Shown: positions 1 to 8,511 of the stretch, piece by piece
How positions within the stretch are numbered: position 1 is the stretch's first letter
Layout: every line of letters starts with the position of its first letter
Source of the DNA: Trinickia soli
Lineage (GTDB): Bacteria > Pseudomonadota > Gammaproteobacteria > Burkholderiales > Burkholderiaceae
Assembly: GCF_002879855.1 (NCBI RefSeq)
Contig: NZ_PNYB01000013.1
Location: 103,371-167,370, forward strand
Reading direction: 5' to 3'
Length of the DNA: 64,000 bases
Made by a program: the position numbers and the translations under genes
Notes under the pieces: generated by a model
Database searches by the model: none
The model's input: only the letters and a program-made list of their open reading frames with translations
What the model was told of the DNA's origin: nothing

Positions 1-55
1 GTGACGTTTCGACTGACAGTTCTGATCCGATCCGTGCGACCACGAGGAGCTTTGG

Positions 56-1498
56 ATGATGGAAGAAGCGAAACACTTCATCGGCGGTCGCGCCACGGCC
101 CCCGCGAGCGGCGAGTCGATCGACGTGATCGATCCGTCCGACGGCGAGGTCTTCGCCCGCATCGCGCGTGGCGATGCCGCCGACGTGGATGCGGCGGTGC
201 GCGCGGCTCGTGCGGCCTACGACGATGCCTGGGGGCAAACGAGCGCCGCCGAGCGCGGCCGCATTCTGTCGCGGCTTTCGCTGCTGATCGCTGCCTGCGG
301 CGACGAACTCGCGCGCCTCGAAGCGCGCGATACGGGCAAGCCGCTGCGCGAAGCGCGCGCCGACGCCGCCGCGCTCGCCCGCTACTTCGAGTTCTATGCG
401 GGCGCGTGCGACAAGCTCCACGGCGAAACGCTCCCCTATCAGGCGGGCTACACGGTCATGACCGTACGCGAGCCGCATGGCGTGACGGGCCATATCGTGC
501 CGTGGAACTATCCGTTGCAGATCTTCGGGCGAAGCGTCGGCGCAGCACTGGCCGCCGGAAACGCCTGCGTCGTCAAACCCTCCGAAGACGCGTGTCTTTC
601 GCTGCTGCGCGTGGCGGCGCTCGCAGCCGAGGCCGGGCTGCCCGACGGCGCATTGAACATCGTGACGGGCTACGGCACGCAGGCCGGCGCGGCGCTCGCA
701 CGCCACCCGGGCGTCGATCATATTTCGTTCACGGGATCGCCCGGCGTCGGCACGCTCGTCGCGCAGTTGGCCGCCGAGCACCATGCGCCCGTCACGCTGG
801 AACTGGGCGGCAAATCGCCGCAGATCGTCTTCGCCGATGCCGACCTCGACGCCGCATTGCCCACGCTCCTGGCGGCGATCGTCCAAAACGCCGGGCAAAC
901 CTGCTCGGCCGGCAGCCGCGTGCTGATCGAGCGCGCGATCTACGCCCCCCTCGTCGAGCGTCTCTCGGCCGCGTTCGACGCGCTGCGCGTCGGGCCGAGC
1001 GCGCTCGATCCCGACTGCGGCCCGCTCATCAATGCCCGGCAGCATCGGCGCGTCGCGCAATTTATCGCGGATGCCGAGCGCGACGGCGTGCGGCTCGCGG
1101 CCCAAGGCAAAATCGTCGCCGAAGCGCCCCGCGGCGGCTTCTACCAGGCGCCGACGCTCTTCATCGACGTCGCCCCCCAACACCGCATTGCCCAGGAAGA
1201 GATCTTCGGGCCTGTGCTCGCGGCCATGCCGTTCGACGACGAAGCGCAAGCGTTGGCGCTCGCCAACGGCACGCGCTACGGGCTGGTCGCAGGCGTCTGG
1301 ACGCGCGACGGCGCGCGCCAGCTGCGGCTCGCCAGACGGATTCGCGCAGGGCAGGTGTTCGTCAACAACTACGGTGCCGGCGGCGGCGTCGAATTGCCAT
1401 TCGGCGGCACGGGCCAATCGGGGCACGGGCGCGAGAAAGGATTCGAAGCGCTTTACGGTTTCACGACGCTCAAGACGATTGCCATTCGGCACGGTTAG
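56..1498 (+). CDS. NAD(P)-dependent aldehyde dehydrogenase
   Basis: Predicted to oxidise an aldehyde to its carboxylic acid with NAD(P)+ in the cytoplasm. The 480-residue length is normal for the ALDH superfamily. The general-base glutamate lies in a LELGGKSP motif (about E249) and the catalytic cysteine in NAGQTCSAG (about C283). The PWNYP cofactor-site motif and the EEIFGPVL motif are also present. The ATG at 56 is chosen because GAGGAG lies six bases upstream. It is followed by an SDR oxidoreductase and an MFS transporter on the same strand, which suggests a small uptake-and-oxidation pathway. Sequence type resembles betaine-aldehyde or other broad-range ALDHs, but the substrate cannot be read from the sequence. 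The family call is secure. Confidence 0.93.
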   Translation: MMEEAKHFIGGRATAPASGESIDVIDPSDGEVFARIARGDAADVDAAVRAARAAYDDAWGQTSAAERGRILSRLSLLIAACGDELARLEARDTGKPLREARADAAALARYFEFYAGACDKLHGETLPYQAGYTVMTVREPHGVTGHIVPWNYPLQIFGRSVGAALAAGNACVVKPSEDACLSLLRVAALAAEAGLPDGALNIVTGYGTQAGAALARHPGVDHISFTGSPGVGTLVAQLAAEHHAPVTLELGGKSPQIVFADADLDAALPTLLAAIVQNAGQTCSAGSRVLIERAIYAPLVERLSAAFDALRVGPSALDPDCGPLINARQHRRVAQFIADAERDGVRLAAQGKIVAEAPRGGFYQAPTLFIDVAPQHRIAQEEIFGPVLAAMPFDDEAQALALANGTRYGLVAGVWTRDGARQLRLARRIRAGQVFVNNYGAGGGVELPFGGTGQSGHGREKGFEALYGFTTLKTIAIRHG

Positions 1499-1638
1499 CG
1501 CGTCGGGCGCGGTCGCTGCGGTGGACCGCAGCGGTCCATTCACGCAGGTGCGACCGGACGCGTACGGTCGGGCTGCAGGCGCTCGCCGGGACGAGATACA
1601 ACAATGGGCAGGGCCGATCAGGCCAGGAGGAAGACATC

Positions 1639-2397
1639 ATGCGATTGCAGGGCAAGACGGCCGTCGTCACAGGCGCGGGTTCCGGATTCGGTGAAGGCAT
1701 CGCGAAGACGTTCGCCCGCGAGGGCGCCAACGTCGTCGTCAACGACTTGAACGGCTCGGCTGCGCAGCGCGTCGCAAGCGAGATCGCACTCGCAGGCGGG
1801 CGCGCGATTTTCGCCGAAGGCGACGTCACCCGGATCGACGACTGGCATGCGCTGCGCACCGCGGCGATCGACGATTTCGGCAGCGTGCAGATCGTCGTCA
1901 ACAACGCCGGCACAACGCACCGAAACAAGCCTGTCATGGAAGTGACCGAAGCGGAATTCGATCGCGTCTATGCCGTCAACGTCAAAAGCATCTACTGGAG
2001 CGTGCAGGCCTTCGTGCCGTATTTCCGCGAGCAAGGCGCCGGCGTGTTCGTCAACATCGCGTCGACGGCCGCCGTGCGTCCGCGTCCGGGGCTCGTCTGG
2101 TACAACGGCAGCAAGGGCGCCGTGATCGTCGCCAGCAAGGCGCTCGCCGCCGAACTCGGCCCCGACCGCATTCGCGTGAATTGCGTGAACCCCGTCATCG
2201 GCGAAACGGGCCTGCTGGCGCAGTTCATGGGCTGCGAGGACACGCCCGAGAACCGTCAGCGCTTTCTGGCCGGCATCCCGCTCGGCCGATTTTCAACGCC
2301 GCAGGATGTGGCCAACGCCGCGCTCTATCTGGCGTCCGACGAGGCGGCGTTCATTACGGGCGTCAGCCTCGAAGTCGACGGCGGGCGCTGCGTGTAG
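1639..2397 (+). CDS. SDR family NAD(P)-dependent oxidoreductase
   Basis: A 252-residue classical short-chain dehydrogenase/reductase, predicted to interconvert an alcohol and a ketone in the cytoplasm. The nucleotide-binding motif TGAGSGFG is at residues 11-18, NNAG at 88-91, the structural Asn at 114, and the catalytic Ser142, Tyr155 and Lys159 (YNGSK) are all present. The C-terminus EVDGGRCV is typical of the FabG-like group. The frame is open far upstream, but ATG 1639 is preferred because AGGAGGAA lies just before it. It sits 140 bases after the aldehyde dehydrogenase and 82 before an MFS transporter. The aldehyde and alcohol dehydrogenases may act in sequence on one imported compound. 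The substrate is unknown. Confidence 0.92.
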   Translation: MRLQGKTAVVTGAGSGFGEGIAKTFAREGANVVVNDLNGSAAQRVASEIALAGGRAIFAEGDVTRIDDWHALRTAAIDDFGSVQIVVNNAGTTHRNKPVMEVTEAEFDRVYAVNVKSIYWSVQAFVPYFREQGAGVFVNIASTAAVRPRPGLVWYNGSKGAVIVASKALAAELGPDRIRVNCVNPVIGETGLLAQFMGCEDTPENRQRFLAGIPLGRFSTPQDVANAALYLASDEAAFITGVSLEVDGGRCV

Positions 2398-2479
2398 CCG
2401 CTTTACCTGAGTTGCCGGATTTCACCGATGTACCGTTTCACCTCACGACCGATCACATAACGAAGAGGAGACAGTCCGT

Positions 2480-3805
2480 ATGGCCAGCCCCAACCCCGTC
2501 GACCCGCTCGCGATGCCCGGTGCCGGCGCACCGTCGTCGAGCTTCGAAGAAGCCACCTACCGCAAGGTCTCGTGGCGGCTTTTGCCGTTGCTGCTCGTCT
2601 GCTATCTCGTCGCCTATCTCGACCGTGTCAATGTCGGTTTCGCCAAGTTGCAGATGGCGTCCGCCCTGCACCTGAGCGACGCCGTCTACGGCCTCGGCGC
2701 CGGCATCTTCTTCCTCGGCTACTTTCTCTTCGAGATTCCGAGCAACCTGATCCTGCATCGCGTCGGCGCGCGGCTCTGGATCGCCCGCATCATGGTTTCG
2801 TGGGGCATCATTTCAGCGCTTACGATGTTCGTCACGACGCCCGCGATGTTCTACGCGATGCGCTTTCTGCTCGGGCTCGCCGAAGCCGGTTTCTTCCCCG
2901 GCATCATTCTTTATCTGACCTACTGGTATCCCGCTCATCGGCGCGGGCGCATGACGACATGGTTCATGACGGCCGTCGCGCTCTCGGGCGTCATCGGCGG
3001 CCCCGTCTCCGGCTACATCCTCAAGACGTTCGACGGCGCGCACGGGTGGCAGGGCTGGCAGTGGCTGTTCCTGCTCGAAGGGCTGCCGTCGGTGATCGCC
3101 GGCGTGTTCGTCTTCTTCCTGCTCGACGACCGCATCGCCGATGCAGGCTGGCTTGACCCGCAAGAGAAGCAACTGCTCGAACGCAACATCGGCGCCGAAG
3201 ATGCGGGCAAGGAGGAGATGCCGCTCATGGCCGTGCTGGCAAGCGGCCGCGTCTGGCTCATGAGCCTCATCTACCTGTCGTTCGTGATGGGCCTTTACGG
3301 CGTCAGCTTCTGGCTGCCGACGATCATCAAGGCGACGGGCGTAACCGACGCATTCATGATCGGCTCGCTCTCTGCGATTCCGTTCGCCGTGGCCGTCGTT
3401 GCCATGATTTTCGTCGCGCGCAGCGCCGACAAGCGTCGCGAGCGCCGCTGGCACGTCGCGTTGCCGGGCATCGCGGGCGCGCTCGGGCTCGTGCTATCGG
3501 TGGTATGGGCGCATGACACGACGCTGGCGATGGCCGCGCTCACGCTCGCCACCGCCGGCATCATCACGTCGCTGCCGCTGTTCTGGAGCCTGCCAACGGC
3601 GTTTCTGGCCGGCACGGGCGCCGCAGCCGGCATCGCCATGGTCAACTCGATCGGCAATCTCGCCGGCTTTTTGAGTCCTTATGCCGTGGGCTGGCTCAAG
3701 CAGGCCACCGGAGCGAACGACTCAGGGATGTACATGCTGGCCGCGTTCATGGTGCTTGGCGCGCTGCTCGCACTCAGCGTGCCGGCGCGGCTCGTCAACA
3801 AGTAA
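2480..3805 (+). CDS. MFS transporter, anion:cation symporter type
   Basis: A 441-residue inner-membrane transporter with about twelve hydrophobic segments and a central hydrophilic loop near residues 220-255. The first segment carries the YLDRVNVGFAK motif typical of the anion:cation symporter (ACS) family, whose members import organic acids such as tartrate, phthalate, hydroxyphenylacetate or hexuronates. An AGAGGAG ribosome site precedes ATG 2480. It lies downstream of an ALDH and an SDR on the same strand, so it probably imports their substrate or a precursor, most likely a small carboxylate. That link is inferred only from position. Confidence 0.9.
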   Translation: MASPNPVDPLAMPGAGAPSSSFEEATYRKVSWRLLPLLLVCYLVAYLDRVNVGFAKLQMASALHLSDAVYGLGAGIFFLGYFLFEIPSNLILHRVGARLWIARIMVSWGIISALTMFVTTPAMFYAMRFLLGLAEAGFFPGIILYLTYWYPAHRRGRMTTWFMTAVALSGVIGGPVSGYILKTFDGAHGWQGWQWLFLLEGLPSVIAGVFVFFLLDDRIADAGWLDPQEKQLLERNIGAEDAGKEEMPLMAVLASGRVWLMSLIYLSFVMGLYGVSFWLPTIIKATGVTDAFMIGSLSAIPFAVAVVAMIFVARSADKRRERRWHVALPGIAGALGLVLSVVWAHDTTLAMAALTLATAGIITSLPLFWSLPTAFLAGTGAAAGIAMVNSIGNLAGFLSPYAVGWLKQATGANDSGMYMLAAFMVLGALLALSVPARLVNK

Positions 3806-3893
3806 GGGAACCACCCGCCGGACGTCGAATCGGCCGAACCGGCCGCTTCGATCGATGGGGCGCCGATGTTGTCGCGATCGTTGCCGGCTTCGC

Positions 3894-5090
3894 TTAGACG
3901 ATCTTCATCGCCAACGAACTGGCGCGGTAGTGTTCGCTCGCACGCGCGGTATCGCCAAGCTGCTCGAACAGTCGCGCAAGCGAGCGATGCGTGCGGATCA
4001 CGAGCGCGTCGTTGTCGTCGGCGAGCCTGAGCGCCGATTCGAGGAACGACTGCGCCTTGCCCCACAGCTGCTGGTGCAGGCACAACCGACCCAGCGCGAA
4101 CAGCAGATCGGGATCCTCGGGACGCTCCTTGCGCCACGCTTCCGCCTTTTGAATCAGCGGCAGCGCGTCGTCGGGTTGCGCTGTTTCGGGGTAGCGACGC
4201 AACAGGCGCGCATCCCAGTTGTGCGCGAGCGCCTCTTCGACGATCTTGCGCGCCTCCGGGTGCCGGTTCAGGGCGATCAGCAGCTCGGCGGCCAGATCGG
4301 CAAGCCGCGGCGATTGCCGCTCGACCGGCGCAAGCGAATGCCAGAGCGCGAGCAGTGCCTCGGGGTCATGGCGTCGATCGCGCAGCAGATTCTCGGCCGC
4401 CTGCTGACGCAACCGCACGGCAACGGCCGGATGCAGCGCCTCGCGCTTTTCGAGCGTCTTGACGAGCTTGAGCACTTCGGCCCAATTCTTCAATTGCTGC
4501 TGCGCGCGCAGCGCGATTTGCTGCGCATGGATGCGGCGCGTGCCTTGCGCCTGCATTTCCGTCAGCGCCGCAAGCGCGCCGTCGGGGTCGCGGCCGTCGG
4601 CGCGCATATCGGCGCTGGCCATCAGACGGGCATCCTGCCAATCGGGGGCATCGATCGCCGCAAGCCATTCGTCGCGGCGCACGTACTCGCGCATGCGATG
4701 CGCAGCCACGGCGGCGATCAGCCCGGCCGCGCCTTTATTCGCCGGCGACGAAAGCGCTTCGCGAGCCGCCTTTTCCGCGCGTGAAAAACGCCCGGCGTAG
4801 AGGTTGCCGATCGCCTCGCGCAACGCCGCATGGGCCTTCGCTTCCTTGGCGCGCACGCGGTAGGCGGCCACGCGCTGCGGCATCGTCCAGACGTTACGGC
4901 CGATGCGGATCAGCGCATAGAGCACGATGAACAGCGCGATCACGCCGACGACGACGAGATTGAGCGACACGTCGATGCGATACGGCGGATAGACGAGCAG
5001 CACCTGCCCGGCGTCGAAATGGCCGACCGTGGCCAGCACGACGGCGAGCACGAACAACAAGGCGAGCCACACGAGTCCTCTGAGCGCCAT
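3894..5090 (-). CDS. hemY: HemY, TPR membrane protein of the haem operon
   Basis: A 398-residue inner-membrane protein. Two hydrophobic segments near residues 5-24 and 45-63 carry the HemY N-terminal domain. The rest is alanine- and leucine-rich and helical, with TPR-like repeats, and would face the periplasm. HemY in gammaproteobacteria is associated with protoporphyrin synthesis but has no proven enzymatic role, and it is unrelated to the Bacillus protoporphyrinogen oxidase of the same name. The ATG at 5090 follows the hemDX stop codon by two bases, which implies translational coupling. It is the last gene of hemC-hemDX-hemY and converges on the MFS gene. Confidence 0.93.
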   Translation of the reverse strand: MALRGLVWLALLFVLAVVLATVGHFDAGQVLLVYPPYRIDVSLNLVVVGVIALFIVLYALIRIGRNVWTMPQRVAAYRVRAKEAKAHAALREAIGNLYAGRFSRAEKAAREALSSPANKGAAGLIAAVAAHRMREYVRRDEWLAAIDAPDWQDARLMASADMRADGRDPDGALAALTEMQAQGTRRIHAQQIALRAQQQLKNWAEVLKLVKTLEKREALHPAVAVRLRQQAAENLLRDRRHDPEALLALWHSLAPVERQSPRLADLAAELLIALNRHPEARKIVEEALAHNWDARLLRRYPETAQPDDALPLIQKAEAWRKERPEDPDLLFALGRLCLHQQLWGKAQSFLESALRLADDNDALVIRTHRSLARLFEQLGDTARASEHYRASSLAMKIV

Positions 5091-5092
5091 CG

Positions 5093-7255
5093 TCAGCCTC
5101 GGCTCTTATAGTTGTGAACCGCCTGCAGGCTCGAGTTCAGGTTCGGCACTTCAACCGTCGCCGCGCCCTGGGCGACGTCCTGGACCAGCGCGCGGACCGT
5201 TTGCGTGCGTTTCGAGGCACCGTCGAAGTAGCGTGCGAGCGCGGCATCGGCGGCTTGCAGATCGGACTTCAGCGTCGCCTCGTTGCGGGAAAGCAGCCCG
5301 AGGCGCGCCGAGAGCAAACGCAGCTTCACGTTCTCGCGGATGAATTCGCCCTGCTCCGGCGTGTTGAGCATCGCATCGGCGTTATCGAGCCGGCGCACTT
5401 GGACAAGGTTTTTGAGTTCGTCGCCGGCCGCTTGCGAGAACACGCGCCACCAATGGGCCACGCGCGACTCGCCGGGGGCGGCGCCGCTCGCCGCAACCGG
5501 AGCCGACGCAGCCGATGCCGATGCGGTGTGCGGGGCCGGTGCTTCGCCCAGCAACGGCAGCGCGTCGATCTGCCCGATCGCATCGTCGAGCTTGATCGCG
5601 AGCCCTGTCAGATCGGTAGACGGCGCGGCCTTCAACTTGTCGATGTCTGCGGCGATCGCGCGACGCACGACGAGGGCCTGCGGGCTCGCCGAGGCAGCGA
5701 GCCGCGTATCGGCGCTTTGCAGCGCGAACAACGCGAGCTGCGTATTGCCCGTGAGTTGCAACTGCTCGCTGGCGCTGGACAGCATCTGCTCGACTTCGGC
5801 GAGCGTCCAATCGTCACGGTTCCGCGCGAGGTCCTGGTACTGCTGCTGCAGCGCCTGCTGGGCCGTCTGCGCGTCGGAGAGCTTGCCTTGCAACTGCGAA
5901 AGCGCGGCGTCGGCCTGATGCGCCGTCGCCACGGCTTGATCGGTTTTGGCGCGCAGCTCCGCGGTTTGAGCGTCGAGCGCCTGCTGGCGCGCGGCGAGCC
6001 GCGCATCGAGCCGGTCGAGCTTACGGTTGAAGGCGAACGCGGCGACGCCCGTCGCGATCGCGAGCAGGAGCACGACGAGCCAGACGAGGCCGTTGCGGCG
6101 CCGGGGCGGCGCCTCGTAGACAGGCGGCGTCAAAGGCGGAAAAGGCGGCGGCGCAGCCGGCGGAAACGACGCGGGAGACGGTTCTTGGTTCGTATCAGTC
6201 ATGCGCGAATGGGTCGAGGAGAAGGCCTGAGCCGGTTGTTCGAGGAAGGCGCGAGACGATGCGGATAAGGCGCGCAACGCCCCGAGGATGCGAGCATCGC
6301 CGGGGCCGGATGCCGTAATCGTATCAAAACCCAACGCCCTCGCCGTTTCGGCGATGCGCGGGTGCGGCGCGACGAGCGGAGCATGCAGCAGCGCCTCGTG
6401 TTCGGCATCGGTGAGCGCCGTGCGCGCCATCGCGTCGAGATTGCGCACTGCCTCCGAACTCGTGAGCAGCCAGGCATGCGGCGCGCCACCCAAAAGGGCG
6501 CGCACGCGCGTCCAGGTCGCGTCGGAGACAGCGGGGACGACACGCCGGTAGGCGCACACGGCTTGCACATGCGCGCCCGCCTCGCGCAGTCGCTCGGCCA
6601 GCCACTCGCGGCCGCCGTCGCCGCGCACGATCAGCACGGAATGGGCGTCGAGAGAGGACAGCCCCAAGCGCTGCGACAGCGCGGCCAGCAGCGCCTCGGA
6701 ATCGAAACGGGCGCCGGAGTCGGCGTCGCCGTTGCTTTCGTCATTCGCGCAAGCCACGGCGGACGGGGCTTGCGCCTGGCCCGGTGCACCCGGTGCATCA
6801 GCATAGCCGTGCGTGGCGCCCGCACGAAATGTGACGCCCTCATCGGGCGCCTGCGCCCCCGCCGGTGCGATGACTTCGTAGGCCGGCGCGACGATGCCGT
6901 GCCGGGCCAACGCGGCGACGCTGCCGGGCCCGACGACGCCGATGGGGACGGAGCGCGGCCAAACAAAGCCGGGCGTGAGCCGGGTCGCAAGCTCCAACGC
7001 ACGCTCGATCGCGTTCGGCGAGACGAAGACCACGAGCGCGAACCGTTCCAGCGAAGCCAATCGTTCGCGCAACGGCGCCAGGTCTTCGGCAGGCGCGATC
7101 TCGATCAATGGGAAATCGAAGGCGGCGATGCCCTCGCGTTCGAGCGCGGCGGCAAGCGCGGCCGATTGCCCGGCTGGGCGCGTCAGCACAACGGTGAAGC
7201 GCGCAGCGCCAGCGTTCACGCTGGACTCGCCGCGGCCGGGCTCGACGCTCGTCAC
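5093..7255 (-). CDS. hemDX: Fused uroporphyrinogen-III synthase HemD / membrane protein HemX
   Basis: A 720-residue fusion. Residues 1 to about 340 are HemD, which cyclises hydroxymethylbilane to uroporphyrinogen III. It opens with the FTVVLTRPAGQ motif of the family. A low-complexity Ala/Gly/Asp-rich insertion around residues 135-185 makes it longer than the usual 250 residues or so. From about Met352 the protein becomes HemX: a Pro-rich cytoplasmic tail, one membrane segment (WLVVLLLAIATG), then a long coiled coil rich in Gln and Ala facing the periplasm. The frame is continuous across the junction. The start is GTG 7255, 15 bases after the hemC stop. The fusion would tether HemD to the membrane beside HemY. 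It is common in Burkholderia. Confidence 0.93.
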   Translation of the reverse strand: MTSVEPGRGESSVNAGAARFTVVLTRPAGQSAALAAALEREGIAAFDFPLIEIAPAEDLAPLRERLASLERFALVVFVSPNAIERALELATRLTPGFVWPRSVPIGVVGPGSVAALARHGIVAPAYEVIAPAGAQAPDEGVTFRAGATHGYADAPGAPGQAQAPSAVACANDESNGDADSGARFDSEALLAALSQRLGLSSLDAHSVLIVRGDGGREWLAERLREAGAHVQAVCAYRRVVPAVSDATWTRVRALLGGAPHAWLLTSSEAVRNLDAMARTALTDAEHEALLHAPLVAPHPRIAETARALGFDTITASGPGDARILGALRALSASSRAFLEQPAQAFSSTHSRMTDTNQEPSPASFPPAAPPPFPPLTPPVYEAPPRRRNGLVWLVVLLLAIATGVAAFAFNRKLDRLDARLAARQQALDAQTAELRAKTDQAVATAHQADAALSQLQGKLSDAQTAQQALQQQYQDLARNRDDWTLAEVEQMLSSASEQLQLTGNTQLALFALQSADTRLAASASPQALVVRRAIAADIDKLKAAPSTDLTGLAIKLDDAIGQIDALPLLGEAPAPHTASASAASAPVAASGAAPGESRVAHWWRVFSQAAGDELKNLVQVRRLDNADAMLNTPEQGEFIRENVKLRLLSARLGLLSRNEATLKSDLQAADAALARYFDGASKRTQTVRALVQDVAQGAATVEVPNLNSSLQAVHNYKSRG

Positions 7256-7270
7256 GATCGGTGCAGCGCC

Positions 7271-8254
7271 CTAGGCGGCCGGCTCGGCGCCGCGCGCGGC
7301 CGCGAGCTCGTCGACGACGGCGCGCGCCCCTTGCGCCACGAGCGAACGCGCAACGGCGTCGCCCAGCGCAAGCGCATCGACGTCGCTGGCCACCGGCGCC
7401 GACGCTTGCGCGAACGCCGCGCGACTGCCGTCAGGCATCGAGACGCTACTTGCCAGATGCATGCGCTCGCCCTGCCAGCTTGCATGGGCGGCCAACGGCA
7501 CATCGCAACTGCCGCCGAGCGCGCGTGAGACGGCCCGCTCCGCTTCGACGGCCAACCGCGTCGGCTCGTGCTTCAGCGGGGCAAGCCAAGCCTGCAGATC
7601 GGGGCGCCCGGCGAGGATTTCGATGCCGAGCGCACCTTGTCCGGCAGCCGGCAGGCTGTCTTCGACATCGAGCGAGGCACGAATTCGCGCCGCCAGCCCG
7701 AGCCGTATCAGCCCGGCGCTCGCCAGAATGATGGCCGCGAAATCGCCGCGATCGAGCTTGGACAGACGCGTATCGAGATTGCCGCGCAGCGGCGCGACGA
7801 CGAGGTCGGGGTAGCGCGCGCGCAACATCGCCTCGCGGCGCAAACTGGCCGTGCCGACGACGCTGCCGGCCGGCAAGGCGTCGAGCGAGTCGAAATCGTT
7901 CGAGACGAACGCGTCGCGCGGATCTTCGCGCTCCATCACGGCCGCCAGCAGGAAGCCTTCGGGCAGCGCCATCGGCACATCCTTGAGCGAATGCACGGCC
8001 AGATCGGCCCTGCCGTCGGCCAACGCGTTTTCCAACTCTTTGACGAACAGGCCCTTACCACCGACCTTCGACAGGGTGCGATCGAGAATCTGATCGCCGC
8101 GTGTCGTCATTCCCAGAATTTGCACGTCGCAAGATGGATATAATTTCCGCAGCGCATCGCGGACGAACTCGGCCTGCCACATCGCGAGACGACTCTCTCG
8201 CGAAGCAATCACGAGTTTGGCAGGCGGTGCGGCTGAAAGCGTCTCGGAATTCAT
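7271..8254 (-). CDS. hemC: Hydroxymethylbilane synthase (porphobilinogen deaminase)
   Basis: Joins four porphobilinogen molecules into hydroxymethylbilane, the step before HemD in tetrapyrrole synthesis. The 327-residue length fits the family. The dipyrromethane-cofactor cysteine is C250 in GGSCDVP. The N-terminal substrate-binding motifs [23 protein letters not shown] and HSLKDVP are intact, as is ASLRREA. It is the first gene of hemC-hemDX-hemY and is divergent from ppc across about 257 bases that should hold both promoters. The product also feeds siroheme through CobA (62955-63755 in this window). Confidence 0.97.
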   Translation of the reverse strand: MNSETLSAAPPAKLVIASRESRLAMWQAEFVRDALRKLYPSCDVQILGMTTRGDQILDRTLSKVGGKGLFVKELENALADGRADLAVHSLKDVPMALPEGFLLAAVMEREDPRDAFVSNDFDSLDALPAGSVVGTASLRREAMLRARYPDLVVAPLRGNLDTRLSKLDRGDFAAIILASAGLIRLGLAARIRASLDVEDSLPAAGQGALGIEILAGRPDLQAWLAPLKHEPTRLAVEAERAVSRALGGSCDVPLAAHASWQGERMHLASSVSMPDGSRAAFAQASAPVASDVDALALGDAVARSLVAQGARAVVDELAAARGAEPAA

Positions 8255-8511
8255 GAGTCAACACTTCGAATGACGGGATCGAACATCGGGAAATGGTAGC
8301 ACGCACGCCCTGCCCCATTTTTCGCGCTTGCCGGTGAACAGGCGCGCTCTATCAGCGCGCCGCCGGCGTCCGGGTGCGTCGCCACGAACGCCGCGCCGTG
8401 AGGAACGGAAACAGGACCTGAGCGCCCATCCGCAGTTTGCAGTCGTTTCGTCAGTTTTGCGTATCTGCCTGTTGTAGCCCCTTTCACCCTGGCTTCACTG
8501 AGGAATTCACC

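Noticed and set aside
1..1638. An open plus-strand frame running from base 1 into the SDR gene
   Set aside because: The first 1638 bases of that frame overlap the aldehyde dehydrogenase out of frame and are Arg-rich; the SDR starts at ATG 1639 with a good ribosome site.
3806..3893. CGGCCG-rich repeat between the MFS gene and hemY as a terminator
   Set aside because: A short GC stem can form but has no T-tract on either strand; the evidence is too weak to list.
8140..8145. TATAAT on the plus strand inside hemC
   Set aside because: A perfect -10 sequence, but no matching -35, and it lies about 370 bases before ppc within a coding region; more likely chance.
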